Shown here piece after piece: positions 45,830 to 54,959 of a DNA stretch of 64,000 nt. The first letter of the stretch is position 1; each line of letters starts with the position of its first letter. Position numbers and translations under genes: made by a program. The notes under the pieces are model-generated. The model was not told the DNA's origin, ran no database searches, and saw nothing but the letters and a program-made list of their open reading frames with translations. Origin of the DNA: RGIG4140 sp045635565 (GTDB lineage: Bacteria > Pseudomonadota > Alphaproteobacteria > CAAHEQ01 > UBA3637); contig JAZTVX010000044.1 in assembly GCA_045635565.1 (NCBI GenBank), positions 1 to 64,000 on the forward strand, read 5' to 3'.

Positions 45830-46385
45830 CGATACAAAAAAATTTGTTATGCTTATTTTCGGGGCTCCTGCTTCGGGAAAATACACTATATCACAAAAAA
45901 TTGCCGAACGGACACAGGCCGTTGTTTTGGACAATCATCATTTTAATAATGTGATTATGCCGTTTGTTGATATTGATAATCATAGCCTGCCGGATATTTG
46001 TTTAGCAACATATCAAATTCGCACGTTGTTTTTGGATGTTGTTAAAAAACATTATAAAAAACAAGAAAGTCATTCCTATGTTTTTACGAATGTTTTGCTT
46101 GATGATGCGATGGATTATGCTGCTTTTGATGAATTGGTATCATTTGCAAAAGACATTGATGCTGTTTTTATTCCGGTTGAACTATGTTGTCGGGAAGATG
46201 TATTATGCCATCGGGTTACAGATGTTCAACGGGCAGAACGGTTTAAGTTGACGGATAAAGATATTTTGAAATCATTTTTGGAAACACATAAAATGGCAAC
46301 TATCAAACATGATAATTTAATTCGCATTGATGTTTCTGATAAAACAGCAGAAGAGGTGACAGATTTGATTTGTCAATTCATTTGA
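45816..46385 (+). CDS. P-loop kinase-like protein
   Basis: The product is 189 residues. Walker A GAPASGKYT is at about 16-24 in VMLIFGAPASGKYTISQKIA, followed by VVLDNHHFNNVI. The basic segment REDVLCHRVTDVQRAERFKL resembles the lid of nucleoside or small-molecule kinases. It is short and compact, as in AAA_33-type or gluconate/shikimate-kinase-like proteins, but the substrate cannot be named. It overlaps the preceding nucleotidase gene and lies 30 bases before the phosphodiesterase. Confidence 0.8.
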   Translation: MKKSNDTKKFVMLIFGAPASGKYTISQKIAERTQAVVLDNHHFNNVIMPFVDIDNHSLPDICLATYQIRTLFLDVVKKHYKKQESHSYVFTNVLLDDAMDYAAFDELVSFAKDIDAVFIPVELCCREDVLCHRVTDVQRAERFKLTDKDILKSFLETHKMATIKHDNLIRIDVSDKTAEEVTDLICQFI

Positions 46386-46415
46386 TGCTTATTTAATTGA
46401 ACAGAGGGTAACCAT

Positions 46416-47567
46416 ATGACTATATTACAAAATCCGATAAAATTACCACAATATGATAACAGCATTCTATCTGTATCGGCTTCATTGGCACATCATTACG
46501 GGATAGATACACCACATAAAACACAGCCTGCTTTGGATAAAGAGTTGGCAAAAGGCTATAAAAACGTTATTTTATTTTTAAGTGATGGATTAGGGGTTAA
46601 TGTTTTAAATCGTCATTTGCCAAGTGATTCTTTTTTACGTCAACATTATTGCGAGTCAATATCTTCTGTTTTTCCTCCGACAACGACGGCCGCCACAACA
46701 ACTGTATTGAGTACAAAAACACCTTATGAACATGGTTGGTTGGGTTGGGCATGTTGGTTTGAACAATATCAACAATGTATTGAATTGTTTTTAGGAACAG
46801 ATTTTTATACGGGTGAAAAAGTTTCGTCATTTGAATCGGCATTTAAACAAATGCCCTATGAGCCATTATGGGATAGAATATCGAAGCAATGTGGTGATGT
46901 ACAGGGGCATGTTATTTATCCGGATAAAGTTGCTCATAACGGTATTAAAAGTTTGCGACAAATGACAACTCGTTTGTATGATATTACGCAACGAAGCGGT
47001 CGTCAATTTGTGTATGCGTATTGGATTGATCCGGATCACACGTCGCACAGACATGGTCCATATAATGAGGTTGTTCGTCAAAAAGTCAGTGTTATCAATA
47101 AACGATTGAAAAAATTTGCTTCTCAAATGGAAGATACACTAATGATTGTGATTGCAGACCATGGCCATATTGATATTCGGGAATATATTCTACTCAATGA
47201 TTGTGGTCAAATGGTTGATTGTTTATCAAAACCGATTAGTCTGGAAGACAGATGTGTTTCATGTTTTGTAAAGTCGGATAAAAAAGATATTTTTGAGCGG
47301 GAATTTCAACACTATTTATCGCAAGATTTTTTGTTAATAAGTCGTGAACAGGTGTTGGCAAGTCATTTGTTCGGCATAGGTTTGAAACATGATTTGATTG
47401 ATGACATGATTGGTGATTATTTAATTATTGCTATGACAGATAAAGGATTGATACAACATATACCAAATAGTAGAGATTTTCCCGTGTGCAAAGGGGCTCA
47501 TGCCGGTTTAACAACTGATGAAATGACTGTTCCTTTGATTATGATACCGTCACACGATAAACGCTAA
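46416..47567 (+). CDS. Alkaline-phosphatase-superfamily phosphodiesterase / nucleotide pyrophosphatase
   Basis: The product is 383 residues with no signal peptide. The two-metal site of the type I phosphodiesterase family is visible: NVILFLSDGLG (first Asp), the Thr nucleophile in SVFPPTTTAATTT, YWIDPDHTSHRHG, VIADHGHID, and a C-terminal GAHAGLTTDEMTVPLI (last His). Such enzymes split nucleotide di-esters or pyrophosphates. Being cytosolic and next to a nucleotidase and kinase, it may clear unusual nucleotides. Substrate not determined. Confidence 0.88.
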   Translation: MTILQNPIKLPQYDNSILSVSASLAHHYGIDTPHKTQPALDKELAKGYKNVILFLSDGLGVNVLNRHLPSDSFLRQHYCESISSVFPPTTTAATTTVLSTKTPYEHGWLGWACWFEQYQQCIELFLGTDFYTGEKVSSFESAFKQMPYEPLWDRISKQCGDVQGHVIYPDKVAHNGIKSLRQMTTRLYDITQRSGRQFVYAYWIDPDHTSHRHGPYNEVVRQKVSVINKRLKKFASQMEDTLMIVIADHGHIDIREYILLNDCGQMVDCLSKPISLEDRCVSCFVKSDKKDIFEREFQHYLSQDFLLISREQVLASHLFGIGLKHDLIDDMIGDYLIIAMTDKGLIQHIPNSRDFPVCKGAHAGLTTDEMTVPLIMIPSHDKR

Positions 47568-47646
47568 TGTGGATTGCTTTGTGAGGATGCAAAGTGTGTG
47601 AAGGATTTTATAGTTAGTATTCTGTTTTGTTTACGCTGATATTTTG

Positions 47647-47678
47647 AAAAAGCGTCTGTTGATAACAGACGCTTTTTT
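47647..47678. terminator. Bidirectional terminator
   Basis: AAAAAGCGTCTGTT (47647-47660) and AACAGACGCTTTTTT (47664-47678) form a 14-bp stem with a 3-base loop between the convergent phosphodiesterase and formate-channel genes. Confidence 0.92.
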
Positions 47679-47692
47679 GTTAAAAAACGAAT

Positions 47693-48475
47693 TTATTTTT
47701 TGGGGTATATATACCCGTAAATCAATCCGACGAAAACGGCACCGCCAACAATATTGCCCAGCGTTGCCGGAATCAGGTTTTGACAAATAAATTGCAACCA
47801 CGTAATGTCTGCTCCGTTATAAATAGCCGTAGGAATGAAAAACATGTTGGCAATGGAGTGTTCATATCCGATTGTCACGAAAATCATAACAGGAATCCAG
47901 ATGCCGATAGCCTTACCGATAATATCTTTGGCAGCAAAACCCATCCATGTACCCAAGCAAACCAACATATTGGCACCAATACCTTTCAAAAAGACGGTTC
48001 CCCAGTCATATTTTAATTTCCCATACGCTAATGCACTTAAATAATCAGCAAATGGTGTTGCTGTGACCACGCCTGTTTTATAGGCCAAGAAATAACTGAC
48101 AAATTGGGCACCGATAAAGTTAAAAAAATAGGCTAAAATCCATACTTTGATAAGTGCTGAAACGGGCGTTTTTTTCTGCATTGTTGATAATGTCATACCG
48201 GCACAATCACTGGTAAATAAATCAGCACCGGCAACAGAAACCATGATAAGACCGACAGGAAATAATGCACCGGCGACAAATTTGACAAGACCGATATTTT
48301 CAAGGGCAGTTGTTGGCATGCCACCGGCGACAATAACGGTGAGCAAGCCACCCAAAGCAATAAAAACACCCCCCATAATGGCGAGCAACATGAATTTAAT
48401 GAATGGTGTTTTGGCTTTTTTTTCAGAAACATCACCAAAAATATCGGCAATTTCTGCCGGTGAATAATAAGACAT
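47693..48475 (-). CDS. focA: Formate/nitrite-family channel
   Basis: The product is 260 residues. There are six membrane helices with the pore motifs GADLFTSDCAGM (family GxxLFTSN/S) and the central-His helix VTIGYEHSIANMFFIP. FNT channels export or import formate, nitrite or related anions as pentamers. Together with pflA in this window it suggests formate-producing fermentation, though the substrate cannot be told from sequence alone. There is a short cytoplasmic N-terminus (SYYSPAEIADIF). Single gene with the shared terminator downstream. Confidence 0.9.
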   Translation of the reverse strand: MSYYSPAEIADIFGDVSEKKAKTPFIKFMLLAIMGGVFIALGGLLTVIVAGGMPTTALENIGLVKFVAGALFPVGLIMVSVAGADLFTSDCAGMTLSTMQKKTPVSALIKVWILAYFFNFIGAQFVSYFLAYKTGVVTATPFADYLSALAYGKLKYDWGTVFLKGIGANMLVCLGTWMGFAAKDIIGKAIGIWIPVMIFVTIGYEHSIANMFFIPTAIYNGADITWLQFICQNLIPATLGNIVGGAVFVGLIYGYIYPKK

Positions 48476-48578
48476 TAATTTTACTCCTTGATTAACATGT
48501 TTAATAAAGTATGGTTCTCATACACTTTTTTGAAACAAAAATCAAGTTTTTTGTATTTGAAAATATTTTAAAATAACA

Positions 48579-48607
48579 TTGACAAAATTTTTGTTTTCGC
48601 ATATTAT
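48579..48607 (+). promoter_or_regulatory. Promoter, first copy of a duplicated pair
   Basis: TTGACA (48579-48584), 17 bases, TATTAT (48602-48607). The block TTTTAAAATAACATTGACA and the leader GATAAGAAG...AGATAAAGGAG recur before the next gene at 50515. Confidence 0.8.
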
Positions 48608-48644
48608 AAAAAGATAAGAAGATATCAGATAAAGGAGTCTAGTG

Positions 48645-50423
48645 ATGAATACAGTACCCTCCCCCGAAAATCCGAATGCACTGTTTAATGAATTGATAGA
48701 AAATCAATTAATTGGATTAACTTCTGAATTGGAAACGCAAGCCAATGATGGACGCATGCCTATTGGTACGATTGTTGGTGGTTTATTGGGTTCTTTTTTG
48801 CCTTTGACATCTTCGGGTGTTCGCAGTGGTTTGCGTGCTGCTATTCGGGAAAGTGATGATGCGTTTAATAATGCTATTCGGGCTTATTTAAAAGAGACCG
48901 GTTTAGATGACTTGGGTTTTCGTTTGGAAGATCAAGCTACTCCCGAAGAACGATTGAGAGTCAAAAAAGCAATGCTATCAGAGTTCAATAAGATAGAAGC
49001 AGAGTTAGAAGATCCAAATGCGATGGCAAATTATCGGAAAGACCCTTATTGTAACGAATGTAAGCGTTTCTTGTCATTTATTGATGAAACAGGTCAAGTT
49101 CGGATGGATGAATTTTGCAATTATCGTTTTGACTATGAAATGCAATTTCAAACACAACACTTAAAGGCTGTTTACGGAAAAGATTTTCCGGATCATTTAG
49201 TGGTAAAAAGAATTCCATTAAATCCCCAGCAGCGACAAACATTATCCGATGGTATTCAGGATTTTTGTGTTGATTGCCACACTGTTGGAAATAGAAGTGT
49301 GTTGACTGAAGACTTTTTAAAAGACATGCGTGAATTAAATATGTATTGCAAAAATCATATAGAAAGGGGTACAGCACAAAATTATGATTTTGATGCATTG
49401 TTTAATGGATTGGATGATGAATTTGGTAGGCCTTCTCGCCCACAAAACCTTATTAAGTTAAACACAACAGATGGAATTGCTGGGAGACGTGCATTAGTGC
49501 GAGATATTCACAGTGTATCTGGTATAGATGAGGATAGATTTCCCGGAAAGCCGGTTGAATTGGAGGCACTCAATGAATTAGATGCGTATTTGACTCAATC
49601 GGTCGATTCAAATGGCGATATTATTAGAACAACTTCTTTTTCTGATCGTATAAATCGTATGACAGGAATGAAATCTCCCAAGTTTAAACCTTCTACTAAA
49701 GCAGGACGTCAGAATTTACCTCGGCAAACCCCTAAAGCTGGTTCTTATGGTAAAGTTGCTGTAGGTGGGTTTTTTGGTGCAGTTATTGGTGGGGGTGTGG
49801 ATTATGCCTTATCGCCGAATCAGAATTTTACACCGGACATGATTTCAGCAACACAGATAGATGGGTTAAATATTGGATTTGAAAGCAAAATGCTTGATGG
49901 TATGAGGGAATATTGTTCTCCAAATGCCGGTCCGGAGGCGATGCGGAAATTAGGACAGCAAGTTCTGGGTAACTATGTCTCGGAAGATGAGGTGTTGGGA
50001 CAAGTGTTAACTTGGATGGAGGATAATCCTGATAAGACATTTTCAGATTATGTGAAAAGTGGTCAGGCTCCGAAAGAAATGGCAGAGGCTTTAACGAAAA
50101 TGACAACGTCACTGCAAAGAATTATGTCACAGAGTGATGCTGATACTTTTTTTCAGGAATATGGAATTGATTTTTCTGGTAAAACATGGACAAAGGCTAA
50201 ATTGGCGGAAGATGTTGCTTCGAAGATGTTAGATGCCGCTTTTTACAACATGCTTAAAAATATTGTTAACCAACACGAAGCATATGAAAGGGCAAATGAA
50301 ACAGAAAGCAAATCCGGAAGTGATGAAGGTTTTTTTATCGTGTCACCGTATGGTGAAAGATATGTTGAACAGGAAGATATCACTCCCTCTTTGTTAAGAG
50401 ATAATCATACAAAAATAGTATAG
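48645..50423 (+). CDS. Unknown large protein, paralogue A
   Basis: The product is 592 residues. The frame opens with GTG at 48642, but AAAGGAG is correctly spaced for ATG 48645. It aligns over its length with the next gene. Shared features are a Gly-rich hydrophobic stretch near 40-60 (IGTIVGGLLGSFLPL), ATPEERLRVKK, a second Gly-rich stretch (YGKVAVGGFFGAVIGGGVDYA, about 370-390), TPDM, and the conserved C-terminus FIVSPYGERYVEQED. There is no signal peptide. It contains two CxxC-type pairs in the middle (CNECKRF, CVDCHTV) that the partner lacks. I know no family. The two Gly-rich hydrophobic segments could insert in membranes. Confidence 0.75.
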   Translation: MNTVPSPENPNALFNELIENQLIGLTSELETQANDGRMPIGTIVGGLLGSFLPLTSSGVRSGLRAAIRESDDAFNNAIRAYLKETGLDDLGFRLEDQATPEERLRVKKAMLSEFNKIEAELEDPNAMANYRKDPYCNECKRFLSFIDETGQVRMDEFCNYRFDYEMQFQTQHLKAVYGKDFPDHLVVKRIPLNPQQRQTLSDGIQDFCVDCHTVGNRSVLTEDFLKDMRELNMYCKNHIERGTAQNYDFDALFNGLDDEFGRPSRPQNLIKLNTTDGIAGRRALVRDIHSVSGIDEDRFPGKPVELEALNELDAYLTQSVDSNGDIIRTTSFSDRINRMTGMKSPKFKPSTKAGRQNLPRQTPKAGSYGKVAVGGFFGAVIGGGVDYALSPNQNFTPDMISATQIDGLNIGFESKMLDGMREYCSPNAGPEAMRKLGQQVLGNYVSEDEVLGQVLTWMEDNPDKTFSDYVKSGQAPKEMAEALTKMTTSLQRIMSQSDADTFFQEYGIDFSGKTWTKAKLAEDVASKMLDAAFYNMLKNIVNQHEAYERANETESKSGSDEGFFIVSPYGERYVEQEDITPSLLRDNHTKIV

Positions 50424-50440
50424 ATTTTGATGTTAATACC

Positions 50441-50472
50441 AAAGGCAAGAAGAGGTTTTTCTTCTTGCCTTT
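50441..50472 (+). terminator. Hairpin after paralogue A
   Basis: AAAGGCAAGAAGA (50441-50453) and TCTTCTTGCCTTT (50460-50472) make a 13-bp stem with a 6-base loop. The T run is short (3), so termination may be partial. Confidence 0.7.
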
Positions 50473-50514
50473 TGCATGGAAATAGTCTTTATTGAGTTAA
50501 ATTTTAAAATAACA

Positions 50515-50543
50515 TTGACAAAAAATTATTTCGCTTATATCAT
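50515..50543 (+). promoter_or_regulatory. Promoter, second copy of the duplicated pair
   Basis: TTGACA (50515-50520), 17 bases, TATCAT (50538-50543). Sequence upstream and downstream matches that at 48579, including the AGATAAAGGAG leader. Confidence 0.8.
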
Positions 50544-50580
50544 AAAAGGATAAGAAGGTATAAGATAAAGGAGTTGAGCC

Positions 50581-52317
50581 ATGACAACAGATAAAAAACG
50601 CCCCCCGAATGCGAATACGCAATATAATGATTATTTGAGTGCAACTCCGGTCATTGCTACACATGTTCAAACAGAAACGCAACAGGGAAATCTGCCGATT
50701 GGCACAGTGTTAGGTGGTGTGTTGGGTTTTTTAATTCCCATGGGGTCATCAAGTGTTCGTGAAGGTTTGATATCTAAAATTAGGGGTACACCTGCTGAAT
50801 TTGATGAGGGTATTCGTGCTTTTCTCAAACAGACAGGATTAAATGATTTGGAATTTGGCTGGGATACGAATGCTACGCCGACAGAACGATTGAGAATTAA
50901 GGCAAATATTCAACGAGCTGTATCTGAAAACATTATTGATGTTAATACAAAACAAGGGCAGGAATTAGTTTATTTTGCATCATATATCAATAACGATGGA
51001 ACGGTCAAATCATCGTTTAGTGATGATTTTTTTAATCGTGAGTTGCGGACTTATACACAAGCCTTACAGGATGAATTTCCTAACTTTCCCAAAGAATTGG
51101 TTGTTACAACAGATTTGACAAAGGAGCAACGGGCAGCATATCAAAAGAAATTGTCGGCATTTATGTGGGAAATGCGTCAAAATGATGATCTGTATTTGAG
51201 TGACTTGTTTGAACGTTCTTCTCGTTTAGAATTTTATTGCAAACAACATTTGTCATGGGATGGTTCTACACATCATTTACATTTTGACAGAGTGTTTAAT
51301 GAAGCAGACAAAGGCATTCATTCGTCACGGTTATCCGGCATGCATTTAGCAGATGCAATGCCTCATCAAACCCGTCAGGGATTGTCCCATCATTTGGAAA
51401 CACATCGTTATAACCGATTGGGTGCTGTTTCCGAACATATTACATTTGAACAGGAAATGCACTTGCGGGAATTACAGGTATATTTAGAACAACATGTAGA
51501 ACCCCGTACCGGTCAACTGCGTAATGTAACGTCTTTATCAGATGATTTGATGCACAAAGCAACATCTTGGAAAAAAAACGTGTTAACTAACAGGGGAACT
51601 TCCGACGTCGGACGTAAAACATTGGTGCAACCGACTCGTAAAGTAGGGGCTGTGGCTAAAGTCGCCGGTGGTACGGTGTTGGGGGCTCTTGCCGGTGGTG
51701 TTATAGATTATGCAATGGCTGCTGAACAAGATTATACACCTGATATGGTTGCCGATACCTCTATTCAGTTAGAAAGCGGAATGGGCAGTGTTTTACTTGA
51801 TAATATGCGAGAATATCATGCTTTAGGAGAAGCCGGTCCACAACAAATGCAATTGTTGGCACAGGTTGTTTTAAGTAATGGATATGTCACGGAAGATGAA
51901 GTATTGGGTCGTGCATTAACATATTTACGGACACACCCGGATGCGACGTTTGCCGATTATGCAAAAAGTGATGACGCTTATCCGGAAGCCAAAAAGGCAT
52001 ATGAAACGATATATGTTGCATTACGTTCCGTTTTTGAAAGGCAAGATGCACAAGAATTGTTTCAAGAATTTGGTTTAGATACAAGCAATACTGATATGGT
52101 TGATGTTGTTGCATCAAATATGTTGAACGGATCATTTTATCATTTGCTTCGAAGTGTTGTTGAACAACAACAAGAATATGAAAGAGCAAATGAAGCAGAA
52201 AGAAAATCCAGAAGTGATGATGACTTTTTTGTCATGTCACCATATGGTGAAAGATATGTTGAACAGGAAGATGCTGATCCGTCTTTGGTAAAAGATGGGC
52301 GTGTAAAAACAGTATAA
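50581..52317 (+). CDS. Unknown large protein, paralogue B
   Basis: The product is 578 residues, with AAAGGAG upstream. It is a tandem paralogue of the gene before it: the same N-terminal Gly-rich stretch (LPIGTVLGGVLGFLIPMG), ATPTERLRIK, the same C-terminal Gly-rich stretch (VAKVAGGTVLGALAGGVIDYA), TPDM, EDEVLGRALTYL and the C-terminus FVMSPYGERYVEQED. The middle 200 residues differ strongly. No signal peptide, no known family. The pattern (conserved ends, variable middle, own promoter) suggests diverging functional partners or effectors, as inference. Confidence 0.75.
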   Translation: MTTDKKRPPNANTQYNDYLSATPVIATHVQTETQQGNLPIGTVLGGVLGFLIPMGSSSVREGLISKIRGTPAEFDEGIRAFLKQTGLNDLEFGWDTNATPTERLRIKANIQRAVSENIIDVNTKQGQELVYFASYINNDGTVKSSFSDDFFNRELRTYTQALQDEFPNFPKELVVTTDLTKEQRAAYQKKLSAFMWEMRQNDDLYLSDLFERSSRLEFYCKQHLSWDGSTHHLHFDRVFNEADKGIHSSRLSGMHLADAMPHQTRQGLSHHLETHRYNRLGAVSEHITFEQEMHLRELQVYLEQHVEPRTGQLRNVTSLSDDLMHKATSWKKNVLTNRGTSDVGRKTLVQPTRKVGAVAKVAGGTVLGALAGGVIDYAMAAEQDYTPDMVADTSIQLESGMGSVLLDNMREYHALGEAGPQQMQLLAQVVLSNGYVTEDEVLGRALTYLRTHPDATFADYAKSDDAYPEAKKAYETIYVALRSVFERQDAQELFQEFGLDTSNTDMVDVVASNMLNGSFYHLLRSVVEQQQEYERANEAERKSRSDDDFFVMSPYGERYVEQEDADPSLVKDGRVKTV

Positions 52318-52366
52318 TCTTTTGAAAAAGGGATTTGTTGTTGAACCTATGGTTTCTTCAGTTCTG

Positions 52367-52402
52367 AAAAAGCAGAAAGAATTTATCTTTCTGCTTTTTT
52401 TT
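52367..52402 (+). terminator. Terminator of paralogue B
   Basis: AAAAAGCAGAAAGA (52367-52380) and TCTTTCTGCTTTTT (52386-52399), loop ATTTA, ending in nine T. Confidence 0.92.
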
Positions 52403-52416
52403 AGCCATCATGAAAA

Positions 52417-52440
52417 TGCCCTCTATGTGTACAGAGGGCA
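52417..52440 (-). terminator. Probable terminator of lon
   Basis: TGCCCTCT (52417-52424) and AGAGGGCA (52433-52440) form an 8-bp stem with an 8-base loop. On the minus strand ATTTTC follows, a weak T run. Confidence 0.55.
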
Positions 52441-52467
52441 ACATGTTGTTACAAAAATGATTGTTTG

Positions 52468-54822
52468 TTACTCTTTTGTATCAGTATCTTTTTTGAGTGG
52501 TTTTAATGGCTTTGTTAAAGCCATTTTGAGCACTTCTTCTGCTTTGGTCACAGGAATGATTTCTAAATCATTTTTAACATTATCCGGAATTTCTTCCAAA
52601 TCTTTTTTATTTTCTTCCGGAATTAGAACAGTTTTGATACCGGCTCGTAATGCAGCCAATAATTTTTCCTTTAAACCACCAATCGGTAATACATGCCCTC
52701 GTAACGTTATTTCACCTGTCATAGCAATATCTTTGCGAACAGGAATACCGGTGTAAGCAGAAACCAATGATGTCATCATGGCAATACCGGCAGATGGTCC
52801 GTCTTTGGGTGTTGCACCTTCCGGTACATGAACATGAACATCATTTTTTTCAAATACCTTATCCGATATGCCAAATCGTGTTGCATTGGCACGGATAAAT
52901 GAACGTGCTGCTTCAACAGATTCTTTCATGACGTCACCTAATTGACCGGTTAATTGTATTGCACCCTTTCCTGACATTGTGACGGCTTCAATCGATAAAA
53001 TCTCGCCCCCAACTTCTGTCCAAGCCAAACCTGTTGTCGTACCGATTTGATCTTCTTTTTCGGCAACACCAAAGGAGTGTTTAGGAACACCGGCATATTT
53101 TTTCAGATTCTCCGGTGTGACCGTAATGGATGTAATATTTTCCAGTTGTATTTCTTTGAGTGCTTTTCGAGCAATGTTAGCAATTTCACGTTCTAAATTA
53201 CGAACACCGGCTTCACGGGTGTAATTTCGAATAAGGCAAATCAATGTTTCGTCAGTGATTGTCAATTCATCCGATTTTAAACCTGTCATCTTAAATTGTT
53301 TGCCGATTAAGTGTTGTTTGGCAATTTGAACTTTTTCGTCTTCCGTGTAACCCGATAATTGAATGATTTCCATTCTGTCAAGCAATGGACGAGGCATTTT
53401 TAATGTATTTGCCGTCGTAATAAACATAACATTTGATAAATCATAATCAACTTCCAAATAATTATCATTGAAGGTTGTATTTTGTTCCGGATCTAATACT
53501 TCCAACAATGCCGATGACGGATCACCCCGATAATCATTTCCCAGTTTATCGATTTCATCAAGTAAAAACAAGGGATTAACCGCTTTTGCTTTTTTCATGC
53601 CTTGAATAATTTTACCAGGCATGGAACCGATATATGTCCGTCTATGTCCACGGATTTCAGATTCATCATGCATTCCACCCAATGAGGCTCTTACAAACTG
53701 ACGACCGGTTGCACGAGCGATTGATTGACCAAGAGATGTTTTACCCACCCCCGGAGGTCCGACTAAACACAAAATAGAACCTTTTAAACAATTTGTTCGT
53801 TTTTGTACGGCTAAAAATTCCAAGATACGTTCTTTGACTTTTTCTAAACCATAATGGTCTTCGTCTAAAATCTGTTTAGCCTTTATCAAGTCCGTTTGTA
53901 AAATAGATTTTTTTCTCCATGGAATATTAGTCAACCAATCCAAATAGTTGCGAATAACACCTGATTCAGCAGACATATGTCCCATCATTTGTAATTTGCG
54001 TAGTTCACTTAAAGCCTTTTCTTTGACATCTTTGGGCATGCCGGCTTTTTTGATTTTTGATTCAAGTGTTTTGATTTCACCGCCATCTTCTGTGTCGCCC
54101 AATTCTTTTTGAATGGCTTTCATTTGCTCATTTAAATAATATTCTCGTTGACTTTTCTCCATCTGGCGTTTAACACGTTTGCGAATTTTACGTTCAACTT
54201 GTAAGACGCCGATTTCTTTTTCCATAGATGTGTAAAGTTTTTCCAATCGTTGCTGTATGGATGATGTTTCCAGTAATTTTTGCTTTTCGTCTAATTTGAG
54301 CAACAAATGTGTGGCAATGACATCTGTAAATTTTTCGGGACTGCTGATTTGACTGACGGCAACCAGTACTTCCGGTCCGATACGTTTGTTTAATCGAACG
54401 TAATTTTCAAATTGATCCCGTACGGAACGCATTAAGGCTTCCGTTTCGGCTTCATCGCCTTTTTCATCTTTTAAAATTTCAATGTGTGCTTCGAAAAAAG
54501 AATTGTTTTGTACCCATTCGATAACTTTTGCACGAGCAATCCCTTCAACCAAAATTTTAACGGTTCCGTCCGGCAATTTTAACAATTGCAAAATATTGGC
54601 AATTGTCCCTGTTTTATATAAATCACCTGTGTAAGGTGTATCAATCAATGCATCGGATTGTGCTGTCAGCAAAATTTGTTTGTTATTGGACATGGCATTT
54701 TCCAATGCGGCAACTGACTTATCCCTCCCGACAAATAAAGGAACGACTACATGGGGAAAAACAATAATGTCACGTAATGGTAAAACCGGATAAACGCCGT
54801 CAATAACTTCAAAATCGCTCAT
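52468..54822 (-). CDS. lon: ATP-dependent protease Lon
   Basis: The product is 784 residues, close to E. coli Lon. The N-terminal substrate domain starts VLPLRDIIVFPHVVVPLFVGR. The AAA+ domain has GPPGVGKTSLGQSIARATGR and Walker B PLFLLDEIDK. The protease domain has the Ser-Lys dyad in KDGPSAGIAM and GGLKEKLLAALRAGI. Lon degrades misfolded and regulatory proteins. It ends the tig-clpP-clpX-lon series on the minus strand. AGAGGAAA precedes the ATG. The C-terminal tail (PLKKDTDTKE) is normal. Confidence 0.97.
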   Translation of the reverse strand: MSDFEVIDGVYPVLPLRDIIVFPHVVVPLFVGRDKSVAALENAMSNNKQILLTAQSDALIDTPYTGDLYKTGTIANILQLLKLPDGTVKILVEGIARAKVIEWVQNNSFFEAHIEILKDEKGDEAETEALMRSVRDQFENYVRLNKRIGPEVLVAVSQISSPEKFTDVIATHLLLKLDEKQKLLETSSIQQRLEKLYTSMEKEIGVLQVERKIRKRVKRQMEKSQREYYLNEQMKAIQKELGDTEDGGEIKTLESKIKKAGMPKDVKEKALSELRKLQMMGHMSAESGVIRNYLDWLTNIPWRKKSILQTDLIKAKQILDEDHYGLEKVKERILEFLAVQKRTNCLKGSILCLVGPPGVGKTSLGQSIARATGRQFVRASLGGMHDESEIRGHRRTYIGSMPGKIIQGMKKAKAVNPLFLLDEIDKLGNDYRGDPSSALLEVLDPEQNTTFNDNYLEVDYDLSNVMFITTANTLKMPRPLLDRMEIIQLSGYTEDEKVQIAKQHLIGKQFKMTGLKSDELTITDETLICLIRNYTREAGVRNLEREIANIARKALKEIQLENITSITVTPENLKKYAGVPKHSFGVAEKEDQIGTTTGLAWTEVGGEILSIEAVTMSGKGAIQLTGQLGDVMKESVEAARSFIRANATRFGISDKVFEKNDVHVHVPEGATPKDGPSAGIAMMTSLVSAYTGIPVRKDIAMTGEITLRGHVLPIGGLKEKLLAALRAGIKTVLIPEENKKDLEEIPDNVKNDLEIIPVTKAEEVLKMALTKPLKPLKKDTDTKE

Positions 54823-54959
54823 ACATTTTCCTCTTAATTTTAAAATTTCAAATAATGATATATATGTATGTGTTTATTTTACAAAAGTAAAGAGGAAACA
54901 CAACATTTTTTTTATTTATACCTAAAAAATATTCAACCCGAAAAAATCAGCGACCTTTT

